DNA of 64,000 nucleotides from Chamaesiphon sp041738715 (GTDB lineage: Bacteria; Cyanobacteriota; Cyanobacteriia; Cyanobacteriales; Chamaesiphonaceae). Each line of letters opens with the position of its first letter. The stretch's first letter is position 1. A program made the position numbers and the translations under genes. The notes below the pieces were generated by a model. The model did not search any database. It worked only from the letters and a program-made list of their open reading frames with translations, and was not told the origin of the DNA. The stretch spans positions 1-64,000 of the forward strand of contig JBGSPI010000059.1 in NCBI GenBank assembly GCA_041738715.1, given 5' to 3'. Below, in pieces: positions 8,889 to 17,648 of this stretch.

Positions 8889-10169
8889 TTATCCGATCGA
8901 TTGTAAGAAATTTAAGGCTGAAGCATCAATTTTACCAAAATGAATAGCTCCGGCAACATTCCATGTTTCTAATGCTTTGACTAGCCAGGGTACACCCTTG
9001 CATTGAGAAGACTCATAATGATTGAACAGGATTGATAATCGATTTTCTAATAATGGTTTAGCCTTTTGACAAATCAACACTATTTTAAGTAACAATCCGG
9101 TGGAAAAGACGGCACCTAAATTACTAATCATATCCATGAAGACAAAGTGCTGAGGCTTATCAGGACTCTCAATGACTAGATGATTGAGAATATGAGTACA
9201 AGTTCTGAGCAAACTAATTTCATCGAGTCGCTGTCGATCTCGATCAGGCAAAATACTCTCGATCGTCTTGTATAATCGAGTGTTGAAACTGCGCCTACCA
9301 TAGTCTCCTTCTACCCCAGAAACAATATACTCATACAAATCATTTTTAAAGCTTTTAATTGTCGGCTGTAATTGTAGCCTAGAGACAAAGCCACGGGATA
9401 AATCTTGATAGGTAGCATCACCTTCAGCTTTGCCCGCAAACTGACCGAAGGCCATCCCCAATTCTTTGGTCGATAATAAAGTTGGATTTTCGATCGGGAT
9501 TAAATTATCAGCAGCATCACGACCAAATTGCGCTTTGATCCGCGATCTTCTGACCTGATAAGTGAGGTAATGTGATAGGTTTTGTTCCTGCTGTTGGCGT
9601 AACTCTTGTTGGACGCGCTTAATCGTCTCCACATTTTCAAATGTGCGCTCTTCCGACACCAGCGAATGTTCATACAAGTAAGGATAGCGGGTAATTAATT
9701 TACCTAATGGTCGCTCGTCAATTGTTGCTTTTGCTGATGTTGTCGCAGTAAGGACAACATTCAACCGCTTGAGTTTGAGATAATCTTCACTATTCAGGTA
9801 AGCTTGGAGTAATTGACGTAACCGACGGACTATTTTAGAATAGGTCATCCGTACATCCTTGGGATTATCCAGAATGTCAATTAATTGAGCAATTGGTTCT
9901 TGACCATATTTTTGTAACTGCCAATAATTGACCAGAATATAACAGCACCGATTAATAATTAGCGGAAAACATTGTTCGGCGGTTCTGTCCAGGGCTAATG
10001 ATTCGAGTGTTGACCAAATCCGATTGTCGATATAACCTAGCCCATCGATGAAGAGACTCCGAAATCTCTCTAAGACTCGATCTGGCGATTCAGCTTTGAC
10101 GACATATAGGAAATGTTCGTAAATTATCTGTTCCGTACCATTACCAATTTTTTTCCCAATTGCAAACAT
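8889..10169 (-). CDS. Uncharacterised 426-residue protein
   Basis: I do not recognise this protein. It is a soluble-looking, helix-rich product with no signal peptide and no clear transmembrane segment. Notable features are a cysteine pair in INRCCYIL (about residue 75), a glutamine-rich charged helix (RVQQELRQQQEQNLSHYL, about 187-204) and several blocks of arginine and leucine. No nucleotide-binding or nuclease motif is visible. Codon use and long open length argue for a real gene. It is transcribed divergently from the alpha/beta hydrolase across about 300 bases. Confidence 0.7.
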   Translation of the reverse strand: MFAIGKKIGNGTEQIIYEHFLYVVKAESPDRVLERFRSLFIDGLGYIDNRIWSTLESLALDRTAEQCFPLIINRCCYILVNYWQLQKYGQEPIAQLIDILDNPKDVRMTYSKIVRRLRQLLQAYLNSEDYLKLKRLNVVLTATTSAKATIDERPLGKLITRYPYLYEHSLVSEERTFENVETIKRVQQELRQQQEQNLSHYLTYQVRRSRIKAQFGRDAADNLIPIENPTLLSTKELGMAFGQFAGKAEGDATYQDLSRGFVSRLQLQPTIKSFKNDLYEYIVSGVEGDYGRRSFNTRLYKTIESILPDRDRQRLDEISLLRTCTHILNHLVIESPDKPQHFVFMDMISNLGAVFSTGLLLKIVLICQKAKPLLENRLSILFNHYESSQCKGVPWLVKALETWNVAGAIHFGKIDASALNFLQSIG

Positions 10170-10482
10170 ATTTTGCCTCCATTTAGATCTTTAGATATAG
10201 TTACTGAAGATTAACCGCGATCGCGATTTCAGAATGGGAGAGGATAAATTATGATGAGTCGCATGGGATGTCAATGTAGAATAAATACGATTGGCGAGGA
10301 AAAGTCTATGATTGGATCGTACTCAAAGATCTAAGTAATCACTGTGAGTAGAATCACTCAGATGAAAAAAGTCCGTAGTCTACCCACTTTCGTCCCTGAT
10401 TCTGTCATTTATCTGAAACTTACGCTTTATGTTGGTACCGATCAATGATAATTTAACGTGATGAAGAGGCAAAGTGCGTGAA
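10170..10482. other. Divergent intergenic region
   Basis: About 310 bases separate two divergently transcribed genes, so promoters for both should lie here. I see only a short imperfect inverted repeat, TCACTGTGAGTAGAATCACTC near 10339, and no confident -35/-10 pair. Confidence 0.3.
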
Positions 10483-11250
10483 ATGGCTGAAGTGCAATTA
10501 AATACCGTTCAACTGGGCAAGGGTGGTTATCCCCTGGTGATGCTCCACGGTTGGGGGCAAAATCTCCAATCTCTGCAACCGATGGGTGAATTACTCGCCA
10601 ATCGATCAAAAGTTCATCTGATCGATCTCCCTGGCTTTGGTAAATCTCCAGCCCCGCCGGAAGATTGGGATACAATTCAGTATGCCCAGCGGATTCACCA
10701 ATATTTAGATGAGCAGGGGATCGAACAGGCTGATTTGGTGGGGCATTCTTTTGGTGGTAGGGTGTCGATTCGGCTTGCCGCCAAGTATCCTCAGCGGGTT
10801 CGTTCGATTACTTTGATTAATTCTGGGGGTTTGCAACGTCAGCGCACTTTGGGGCAGTCTCTCCGCAGTCAGTGGGTGCGAACGATGCGGAATGGGTTTA
10901 AAATTTCACCATTGTATCGAGATGAGTTGCTGACTTGGCATAGTCAGAAGTATGGTTCTCGCGATTATCTCCATGCTGGTGAGTTGCGGGGTACGCTGGT
11001 CAAGACGGTTAGTGAGGATCTCGCGGAACTTGCTAAGCAAATTCGGATTCCGGTACTCTTGCTTTGGGGTGAGGCTGACACGGAAACGCCGATCGAAATG
11101 GGGTATCGTTATCACAGTCTGTTCTCGAACTCTCAACTGATTACGATCCCTAATCGGGATCATTTCATGTTTCAGGGGGAGGGTGCTCATTTGTGTGCTT
11201 ATTATGTGGATAAGTTTCTGGATGGGTTGCCGAGTTTGGTGGCTAAATGA
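10483..11250 (+). CDS. Alpha/beta hydrolase
   Basis: This is a compact single-domain alpha/beta hydrolase of about 255 residues. The oxyanion-hole loop LHGWGQN is followed by the DLPGFGKS strand-turn and the nucleophile elbow GHSFGG (serine about residue 89 from this start). The acid is in LLWGEADTETP and the catalytic histidine in PNRDHFMF. The frame is open from a GTG at 10474, but the ATG at 10483 (MAEVQLN) is the natural start. The substrate cannot be read from sequence; hydrolase, haloperoxidase-like and esterase members all share this layout. It is followed by a G/C-rich hairpin block. Confidence 0.85.
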   Translation: MAEVQLNTVQLGKGGYPLVMLHGWGQNLQSLQPMGELLANRSKVHLIDLPGFGKSPAPPEDWDTIQYAQRIHQYLDEQGIEQADLVGHSFGGRVSIRLAAKYPQRVRSITLINSGGLQRQRTLGQSLRSQWVRTMRNGFKISPLYRDELLTWHSQKYGSRDYLHAGELRGTLVKTVSEDLAELAKQIRIPVLLLWGEADTETPIEMGYRYHSLFSNSQLITIPNRDHFMFQGEGAHLCAYYVDKFLDGLPSLVAK

Positions 11251-11311
11251 TTGTATGAATCCAGGTTTTATCAAGTGCTTTCGTTCGGTTGTTGGTGTGT
11301 AGAACCCGAAT

Positions 11312-11386
11312 CTGGGGGGAGGCTTCCCCCCAGACCCCCCCGTTGGGAGAGGTGTACCTCCCCCAACCCCCCTCCAAAGGGGTTGG
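11312..11386. repeat. G/C-rich multi-hairpin extragenic repeat
   Basis: Three palindromes lie back to back: CTGGGGGGA/TTCCCCCCAG at 11312-11333, GTTGGG...CCCAAC at 11342-11367 and CCAACCCC/GGGGTTGG at 11363-11386. The second and third share the CCAAC arm, so only one can form at a time. This class of sequence is typical of dispersed repeats in cyanobacteria and may also act as the hydrolase terminator. Confidence 0.6.
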
Positions 11387-11535
11387 ATTGTGGGTCTCGA
11401 TCTGGATATCGCGTAGTTTTCCCAGGATAGATTAATCGGGGGTTATGGATTAGTACTAGGTGATGTAAATGACCTAGATCATTGCGAACATCACCTAAAC
11501 TCCTAACTCCCCAAAAATACTACTGAAATTTAAAG

Positions 11536-13173
11536 ATGCTCACACTCATTTGTTTGACGGTTATTTCTGCTGCGGTGATTCTGTTTTTTACCCGCAGGGG
11601 ATTGCGATATTTGCGTTATTTCCAGCAGGAAGAATACAACGGAGTGCGGTTTAAGGATTGGTTGCTTGAAAAAAGGACTTTCGATAAGAAAGGTACTGTC
11701 ATCGCCCTGTTAGCCGCCGGATTGAGTAGGTTTGCGACTGGGGGGGATATGGTTTTATGCTTGATTGTCTGTCTTGTTGCTGGAACGGGTTTGGTTTTTG
11801 TAGGTTTCAGTGAGGAAGATCCGCGTCAGGTCGGGAAAATTAAGCTGAATATGACCGATCGAGCGACAGCGATTTATAATCTAGCTCTGGGTTTATACTT
11901 TACAGCAGTTGTGCTCAAAATTAGTGGTACATACGCGTTCGGAGCGGGCGATAATATTTACTGGTATTGGTTGGTGGCAGCGGTTTTAATCCAATCATCC
12001 CCGCTGTGGATTGTGCTTGCTAATGCGATATTGTGGCCGAGTGAATTTAAAAAACAGCAAGCATTTCGCCAAGAAGCTAAGGATATTCTGGCTGATTATC
12101 AACCCTATACGATCGGGATTACTGGTAGTTATGGTAAAACTAGTACTAAGGCGATTTTAGGCGGGATTTTAGAGGCGATCGAACCGACTTTTTGGACTCC
12201 GGGTAGTATTAATACGGAGATGGGGATTACCCGTCAAATTCGGGAAAATCTCAAACCCCAACAGCAAATCGCCATCATTGAGATGGGTGCTTATCAAATT
12301 GGATCGATCGCTAAATTATGCCGTTTTACGCCACCTAATGCGGGACTAGTTACTGCTGTGGGCGTGATGCACCTCGAACGCTTTGGCGGTGCGGAGAATA
12401 TTTATCAGGCTAAATGCGAACTTGCCCAAGCGGTGCCCCAAAATGGCATTCTCGTTTGCAATGGGGACAATCCTGGTGCCCGGAAAATGGCGACGGAGTA
12501 CCCAAAAGATACAACTCTGCTCTATGGTTTGGAGCCGGAACAGGGACACTTAGATTGCTGGATGTCTGATATTGATGCTAGTATCGCTGGCACAAATTTT
12601 GTCATCCATTGGCAAGGTAAAGAGTATCCTGGCTTCACCAAACTATTGGGGGTACCGATGCTCTCCAATCTCGTGGGTGCTTTTACGATGGCTTGCGCGC
12701 TGGGGAAAGATCCCGATTATGTCATCGCTGCCATCCACAATGTCGAACCGGCAAATAACCGTCTCAATTTACGAAAAAATGCTGATGGGTTTATCCTGGA
12801 TGACTCCTATAATTCTAATCCGATCGGTTTTGCCTCTGCTTTGGAAGTTCTAGATGCTCTCGATGGTGGACGCAAAATTTTAATGACTCCAGGGATGGTC
12901 GAACTTGGCGACATTCAAGCTGCTGAGAACCGCCAGATTGCGCTCAAAGCTGCTTCGATCTGCGATTTGGCGATCGTAGTCGGTGAGACGAACAAGGAGT
13001 CGTTAAAAGCCGGATTAAAGGAGGGTGGTTTGACGGATGATAAATTAATGGAATTTCCTAATCGTGATGCGGCTCTTGCTTATTTGACTAGCAAAGAACA
13101 CCGCCAACCACAGGATTTGATTTTGATTGAAAATGATTTGCCAGATTTGTATGAGGATATTGCCGGTTTTTAG
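11536..13173 (+). CDS. Membrane-anchored MurF-like Mur ligase
   Basis: The C-terminal 360 residues are a Mur ligase: ATP loop GSYGKTST at residues 197-204, the MGITRQIRENL and IIEMGAYQIG blocks, GVMHLERFGG, NGDNPGARK and the MurF-typical DDSYNSNP near residue 425. Canonical MurF adds D-Ala-D-Ala to the UDP-MurNAc-tripeptide in the cytoplasm. Here, instead of the normal MurF substrate-binding N-domain, the first ~165 residues carry about four hydrophobic segments (near 1-20, 55-90, 112-128 and 142-166) that should anchor it in the membrane. Whether it is the essential MurF or a paralogue acting on another substrate cannot be decided from this window. Its stop overlaps the convergent DUF1997 gene by four bases. 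Confidence 0.8.
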   Translation: MLTLICLTVISAAVILFFTRRGLRYLRYFQQEEYNGVRFKDWLLEKRTFDKKGTVIALLAAGLSRFATGGDMVLCLIVCLVAGTGLVFVGFSEEDPRQVGKIKLNMTDRATAIYNLALGLYFTAVVLKISGTYAFGAGDNIYWYWLVAAVLIQSSPLWIVLANAILWPSEFKKQQAFRQEAKDILADYQPYTIGITGSYGKTSTKAILGGILEAIEPTFWTPGSINTEMGITRQIRENLKPQQQIAIIEMGAYQIGSIAKLCRFTPPNAGLVTAVGVMHLERFGGAENIYQAKCELAQAVPQNGILVCNGDNPGARKMATEYPKDTTLLYGLEPEQGHLDCWMSDIDASIAGTNFVIHWQGKEYPGFTKLLGVPMLSNLVGAFTMACALGKDPDYVIAAIHNVEPANNRLNLRKNADGFILDDSYNSNPIGFASALEVLDALDGGRKILMTPGMVELGDIQAAENRQIALKAASICDLAIVVGETNKESLKAGLKEGGLTDDKLMEFPNRDAALAYLTSKEHRQPQDLILIENDLPDLYEDIAGF

Positions 13174-13754
13174 GGTTGAATTTCTGGCTGAGTCGAGGGG
13201 TGGATTACATCTGTGACCGAAGAAGTCATGTTTGCCCAAGTGATGTAATCGGCTAATAACTGGTGCATGAGACGTTGCTTGAAGGTCAGGAGGATACTCT
13301 TGAGTAAACTATTGCCAGCGGCTTCGACGATTGCTTTGGGTGTAAAACCTAGCGGTGGGGGCAGATCGACCTGAACTTCTAGATCTGCTCGTCCCTGAAG
13401 ATAAGTTTGCCCCTGTTGTTCACGGGGCGATAATAAACCTTCCAACTTGAGACTAAAACGACGATCGATATAGTCGATGCCCCGAATTTCACAATTAGTC
13501 GAAACAATTCTAAGTTTCCCGTCAGCTTCTGCCCAAACCCTTAAAGATACAGTTGGTTGCAAATTGAAGCCAAAAAAACTCAACGCTCGCATAGTCAAGC
13601 AAAACTCATCATCACCGATTTGTTTAATCCGATTGGGATCGGTTAAGGCGCGAACTAATCGCTGGGGTTGGCGCAGGTAGTGTTGAATTGGCACAGGCTG
13701 TTTGGGTACAGCTATGTTAACCGATCGATCTGCGATAAATTTAACAATTTGCAT
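13170..13754 (-). CDS. DUF1997 family protein
   Basis: This 194-residue protein matches the DUF1997 family, found mainly in cyanobacteria and plastid-bearing eukaryotes. It begins with a strand (IVKFIADRSVNIAVP), then HYLRQPQRLVRAL, and continues with alternating strands, including FCLTMRALSFFGFNLQPTVSL and a GIDYIDRRFSLKLEG block, ending in a long amphipathic helix. The fold resembles START/SRPBCC lipid-binding proteins; no catalytic residues are known. It overlaps the MurF-like gene tail to tail by four bases. Confidence 0.85.
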   Translation of the reverse strand: MQIVKFIADRSVNIAVPKQPVPIQHYLRQPQRLVRALTDPNRIKQIGDDEFCLTMRALSFFGFNLQPTVSLRVWAEADGKLRIVSTNCEIRGIDYIDRRFSLKLEGLLSPREQQGQTYLQGRADLEVQVDLPPPLGFTPKAIVEAAGNSLLKSILLTFKQRLMHQLLADYITWANMTSSVTDVIHPSTQPEIQP

Positions 13755-13954
13755 GTGGAGGGTGAAATGTTAGAAAATTAGGTGACAAATCGATCTGCAA
13801 ATAGATTTATGTATATTTAAGTAAACAATCTGACCAATTGATATTTTATCGCAGTCTGATTGGAGATTTCTAGTTAGGATAAATTAAATCAGCATTTAAC
13901 GCTGTCTTCATCACCTGAGGATTCATTACCCACGGCTACTAATTTTAATTGTTT

Positions 13955-14809
13955 ATGAGTGTGACGATTGCTCATTTGGGACCTACGGGTACTTATGCAG
14001 AAGCAGCGGCATTAGCTTATGCCCAGACGGAGATCTCAGATGCTGATTTTCGCTTACAGCCCTATCCCAACATTCCCCAAACTCTCAGAGCAGTGATGGA
14101 TGGCGCGGCTGAATACGCCATCCTTCCCGTCGAGAACTCGATCGAAGGCAGTGTGGTCATGACCGCAGATATCCTGTGGTTGCTCTGGACAGATAATGAT
14201 GTGCAGCGGTTTCAGATTCAAAAAGCGTTAATCTTACCGATTTCCCATGCTTTAATTTCTGTAGCCCATGACTTCGATCGAATTCAGACCGTTTACTCTC
14301 ATCCTCAAGCCTTGAGTCAGTGTCAAGAATGGCTCCAGCACCATTTACCCACAGCCGAATGTATCCCTGTCAATTCGACAACCGCAGCCCTCACCGATCT
14401 TCAGAGCCAACCCCACGTAGCCGCCATTTCTTCAGTTCGAGCCGCCAACCTATACAATTTACCCATCCTAGCCCATCCGATCAATGATTATCCTGACAAT
14501 CAAACTAAATTCTGGGCAATTAGTTTACAACCTGAACGCGGTGGCAATATTACTTCGATCGCCTTTAGCTTGAGTGAAAACGCCCCAGGTGGACTAGTTA
14601 AAGCTCTAGGCTTTTTTGCCGATCGCGGCTTAAATTTAAGTCGGATCGAATCTCGTCCGAGCAAGCGTTCCTTGGGAGAGTACGTATTTTTTATCGATAT
14701 CGAAACCGATCATCAAGATAAGTTAAAATCTGCCCTAGCTGATGCGATCGATCATGTCGAAACCTATAAATACTTTGGTAGTTATCAAACAGTGACAATT
14801 CTCTCTTAG
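13955..14809 (+). CDS. pheA: Prephenate dehydratase
   Basis: PheA converts prephenate to phenylpyruvate in phenylalanine synthesis. The catalytic domain has LGPTGTYAEAA at the N-terminus, the ENSIEGSVVMTADIL block, the SHPQALSQC segment and NSTTAALTDL. The C-terminal ACT regulatory domain carries LSRIESRPSKRSLGEYVFF, the ESR region associated with phenylalanine feedback inhibition. Length (284 residues) is standard for the monofunctional enzyme; no chorismate mutase domain is fused. The frame opens at a TTG (13949), but the ATG at 13955 is preferred because MSVTIAHLG gives the family's normal N-terminus. Confidence 0.95.
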   Translation: MSVTIAHLGPTGTYAEAAALAYAQTEISDADFRLQPYPNIPQTLRAVMDGAAEYAILPVENSIEGSVVMTADILWLLWTDNDVQRFQIQKALILPISHALISVAHDFDRIQTVYSHPQALSQCQEWLQHHLPTAECIPVNSTTAALTDLQSQPHVAAISSVRAANLYNLPILAHPINDYPDNQTKFWAISLQPERGGNITSIAFSLSENAPGGLVKALGFFADRGLNLSRIESRPSKRSLGEYVFFIDIETDHQDKLKSALADAIDHVETYKYFGSYQTVTILS

Positions 14810-14953
14810 CTAGGCTGATGGGCTAACCTCCATCAACTCAAACCTAAATTTTTGGTAAACTGACATAGTTGTAGTAAACTTACAGGCTACCCTAATTCAC
14901 TCTTTAAAAATAAGTCAAGATTTAGCAACGATTACTTTTACAGGAATTTATTT

Positions 14954-16537
14954 ATGTTGTTCACCCCGATTGCCGTGCCCTTGCCCTTGAGGTATCTGGC
15001 TCAAACAGGATTACCAGATCTGACTCAACCCCAATATCTCAATCAGATTACCAGTCAATTGCCGATTGTCGCCGCAATTTTTGCCTTGTTAGCAATTGGG
15101 ATTGGTGCGGGGATGGCGTTAATTAATTTTTCCCAACGTAACTATCCACAAGATCGCCAAGTTGTGCTTGGTGATTGGGTTATGGGGATCGATCGACTAA
15201 TTAAAGTATTACAGCATACGGTATTAATTTCGGCCTTGATGCTGGGTGGTTTTTTATTCTGTTCGACACTCGCCAATCGTCAGACTAATTGGGAACAAGC
15301 ACGGGTTGCCCAGGCAACTCCCGTAATCACTGGCGAACCAATCCAGCAAGCTTCCCCCCAAATTAGCTATACCACTCAAGAACCCTATGTCTATACCACT
15401 CAATTGAATGGCAAATTGGTGAAAGTCCAAGACAAAAAAGATGTCACGCGGACTGCATCAGTCAGTGGTTCCAATCTCCAAATTCGGATCGATCCGACCC
15501 AAACGAAAGCTGGAGATGAGCCTAATTACCAAATTGACTTTAAAGGTGATTATCAAGTTACCAATCCTGTCGGCATCACCGATCGGTTTGTCTTCCAAAT
15601 TAACCCGCCAACTGGTTATTCTCTTCTCCAGAACTTTAGTGTCGAACAAGATAATAAAAGATTGACAGCAATTAATCCGGGCGAATACAGCTTCCCCCTC
15701 CAAATCGCCCCTGGAAACGTCAGTAAACTGCGGGTGAGCTATCGCGCCCAAGGTTCGCCGCAGTGGGTCTACAGTGGCAAGGATGGTTCACTGGCGAACT
15801 TCCGCATGGCAATTTCAACCACAGTTCCTAGGCTCAATTTCATCAGTGGGATTATGCCCACGAAGGTAGATACCCAAGGAAATCTCAAAGTCTTCACCTG
15901 GGCATTTAATCAAAATGCCTCAGTGCAAAAACCCTTTGGAGTCGGAGTTGCTGAGGTCGCTGCGGCACCAACCGGAACATTGCCCCTATTGCTCTTACTT
16001 GCTCCTGGCATTTTTCTGTGGTGGATGCTGTTGTTATATTTCTCAATCCCGATTAATTTACGGAATGTCGCGCTGGCTGGATTGATGTTCTTCGTCGGCT
16101 TGTTTGTTTTAACTTACTTCAGTCGGCTCTTCAATCCTCTATCTGTTTGGGGGGGAATTTCTGTCGGTTTACTCGGTTTGGTCTGGGGTCTAGGTCACAA
16201 AAACTGGCGAATTTCGCTGGCAGCCGTCGTTTGTACGATCGTCGGTGTGGTTGTACCTGTGTATGGTTTCCTGACTGGTTATCGGGGCTTAACACTCAGT
16301 GTGGCAGGTTTGCTGTCTATTCTATGGTTGGCTGCGCGCAATTGGTATGGTTGGTACTCCCTAGATCCTCGCCCTAACTTAGCCACTGTTGCACCAACTG
16401 CTGAAGCTAGTGGGGAAGTATTTACGCGCCATGATTTGTTAGAAGAATCAGCTACTTACAACCAACTCAATCCCGCTGGTGCTGATGAAGAAGAAATAGC
16501 TCGGCAACTGCGGGAGAAAGGTGCCACGAACGAATGA
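14954..16537 (+). CDS. Uncharacterised multi-pass membrane protein
   Basis: I do not recognise this 527-residue protein. It has hydrophobic segments near residues 33-55 and 83-103, then a ~220-residue hydrophilic, strand-rich domain, expected to face the periplasm or lumen. About five close-packed transmembrane segments follow between residues 335 and 465, ending in a short acidic tail. The hydrophilic domain has immunoglobulin-like alternation (NLQIRIDPTQ, VFQINPPTG, KLRVSYRAQG) but no cysteine or enzyme motif. Codon use matches its neighbours. The gene ends four bases before the right end of an IS605-type derivative, so its natural terminator has probably been displaced. Confidence 0.75.
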   Translation: MLFTPIAVPLPLRYLAQTGLPDLTQPQYLNQITSQLPIVAAIFALLAIGIGAGMALINFSQRNYPQDRQVVLGDWVMGIDRLIKVLQHTVLISALMLGGFLFCSTLANRQTNWEQARVAQATPVITGEPIQQASPQISYTTQEPYVYTTQLNGKLVKVQDKKDVTRTASVSGSNLQIRIDPTQTKAGDEPNYQIDFKGDYQVTNPVGITDRFVFQINPPTGYSLLQNFSVEQDNKRLTAINPGEYSFPLQIAPGNVSKLRVSYRAQGSPQWVYSGKDGSLANFRMAISTTVPRLNFISGIMPTKVDTQGNLKVFTWAFNQNASVQKPFGVGVAEVAAAPTGTLPLLLLLAPGIFLWWMLLLYFSIPINLRNVALAGLMFFVGLFVLTYFSRLFNPLSVWGGISVGLLGLVWGLGHKNWRISLAAVVCTIVGVVVPVYGFLTGYRGLTLSVAGLLSILWLAARNWYGWYSLDPRPNLATVAPTAEASGEVFTRHDLLEESATYNQLNPAGADEEEIARQLREKGATNE

Positions 16538-16540
16538 ATT

Positions 16541-17040
16541 GACACTCCCCACCGATGAATCGGGGGGATTCTTGGCTCAACGAAACCACTTAGATTAGAT
16601 ACCTTGCAGTGTCTAACCCAGATGTGGGATTCTCCCCAAGCGTTACTTTGGACGTGCCCCGCCCTAGTTGCCCAAAAGCAAGTCCTTTTTGAATTGAAAC
16701 AATATGCTTCAAAATGCTGTTTCGTCTAGTTCCTCTGAATCTTTTACCTACTGCGAGGTGGAATCTAGAACAATGCAGTAGAACCGCATAGATTCAATTG
16801 TCAAGGTACAACGTCTGCGTGTTAGGCAGCAATCGGGTTTTTAGAGCGGTTAATTACCCTATCCGCTAATACTATTTTACCAATCATTCGAGGTATATGT
16901 TCTACGCACAAAGTACTATTCTTGAGCGCATCCTGCGGCTAAAGCCGTGGCATCGTTCCAAGGCTAATGGTCGGCTAGCCGACCAAAGGGCTAAAGCCGC
17001 AGCCGCTTACATCCCCACGCTTGAAAGCGGGGGTTTTAGC
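16541..17040 (-). mobile_element. tnpB-less IS605/IS1341-type derivative (PATE-like)
   Basis: About 500 bases are bounded by the same kinds of ends as the tnpB element at 43570-44904, both in minus orientation. The right end, at the low coordinates, reads GAATCCCC, hairpin, GGGGAGTGTCAA. The left end, at the high coordinates, reads TAAAACCCCC, hairpin, GGGG. Next to the left end are hairpins of the CGGC-TAAA-GCCG type and a perfect 16-base palindrome GGTCGGCTAGCCGACC near 16969. The right-end half keeps a G/C-rich stretch (GGGCGGGGCACGTCC, CTTGGGGAGAATCCC on the minus strand) of the kind that lies at the tnpB 3' side, where the omega RNA is made. No tnpA or tnpB frame survives. It is most likely an internally deleted, non-autonomous element; exact ends are uncertain by a few bases. 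Confidence 0.65.
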
Positions 17041-17058
17041 TCGTTTCCCGATAAATAA

Positions 17059-17099
17059 TTGAGAGTAGGGGGCAACTTATAAGTTGCTCCTACTCTCAA
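17059..17099 (-). terminator. Palindromic terminator of the peroxiredoxin gene
   Basis: A 41-base near-perfect palindrome has an outer stem TTGAGAGTAGG/CCTACTCTCAA and an inner perfect GCAACTTATAAGTTGC. The peroxiredoxin stop codon lies inside one arm. On the minus strand it runs into AATTATTTATC, a weak T-rich tail. Confidence 0.7.
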
Positions 17100-17560
17100 C
17101 CTTGAACTTGCTTCAAGTGTAAAAGTACATTATTGGCATGATTTTTAACTCGAACATTCGACCAAATTTGAGCAATGTTACCAGTCGGATCGATTAAAAA
17201 TGTCGATCGAATAATGCCCATATATTCTTTGCCCATGAATTTCTTCAATTGCCACACTTCGTATTGTTCGGCAATTTGATGTTCGGGGTCGCTCAGTAAG
17301 ATAATTTCTAAGTTATGTTTGGCAATAAATTTGGCATGACTAGTGATTGAATCTGGACTAATACCGACAACTTGAGCATTTAGGGTCTGGAATTCCGCTA
17401 ATTTGTCGGTAAATTCGATCGCTTCGGTAGTGCAGCCTGGAGTATTATCTTTGGGATAAAAATAGAGGATTAACCACTGACCTTGAAAATCTTGAAGACA
17501 AATTGTTTTACTCGATCTATCTAGTGCGGTAAATTTAGGTGCAGATTGTCCAACTTTCAT
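17096..17560 (-). CDS. Peroxiredoxin, PrxQ/BCP type
   Basis: A thiol peroxidase of the AhpC/TSA superfamily that reduces peroxides using thioredoxin. The peroxidatic cysteine is in PKDNTPGCTTEA. PrxQ enzymes usually have a second cysteine five residues later; here the motif reads GCTTEAIEF, so the resolving cysteine is not in that place, which fits the 1-Cys or atypical subset. The frame is open from 17638, but MKVGQSAPKF at 17560 is the family's normal N-terminus (154 residues). The 26 extra residues are hydrophilic and do not resemble a signal peptide. Its 3' end forms part of a strong palindromic terminator. Confidence 0.9.
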   Translation of the reverse strand: MKVGQSAPKFTALDRSSKTICLQDFQGQWLILYFYPKDNTPGCTTEAIEFTDKLAEFQTLNAQVVGISPDSITSHAKFIAKHNLEIILLSDPEHQIAEQYEVWQLKKFMGKEYMGIIRSTFLIDPTGNIAQIWSNVRVKNHANNVLLHLKQVQG

Positions 17561-17648
17561 AGAATTTTGAGGATAGAACCCATTTGAGATCTGCTGGTTG
17601 GAAGGCGGGTTCGTTCTATTTAGTCCAAATCCGCCCATAATATTCTAT

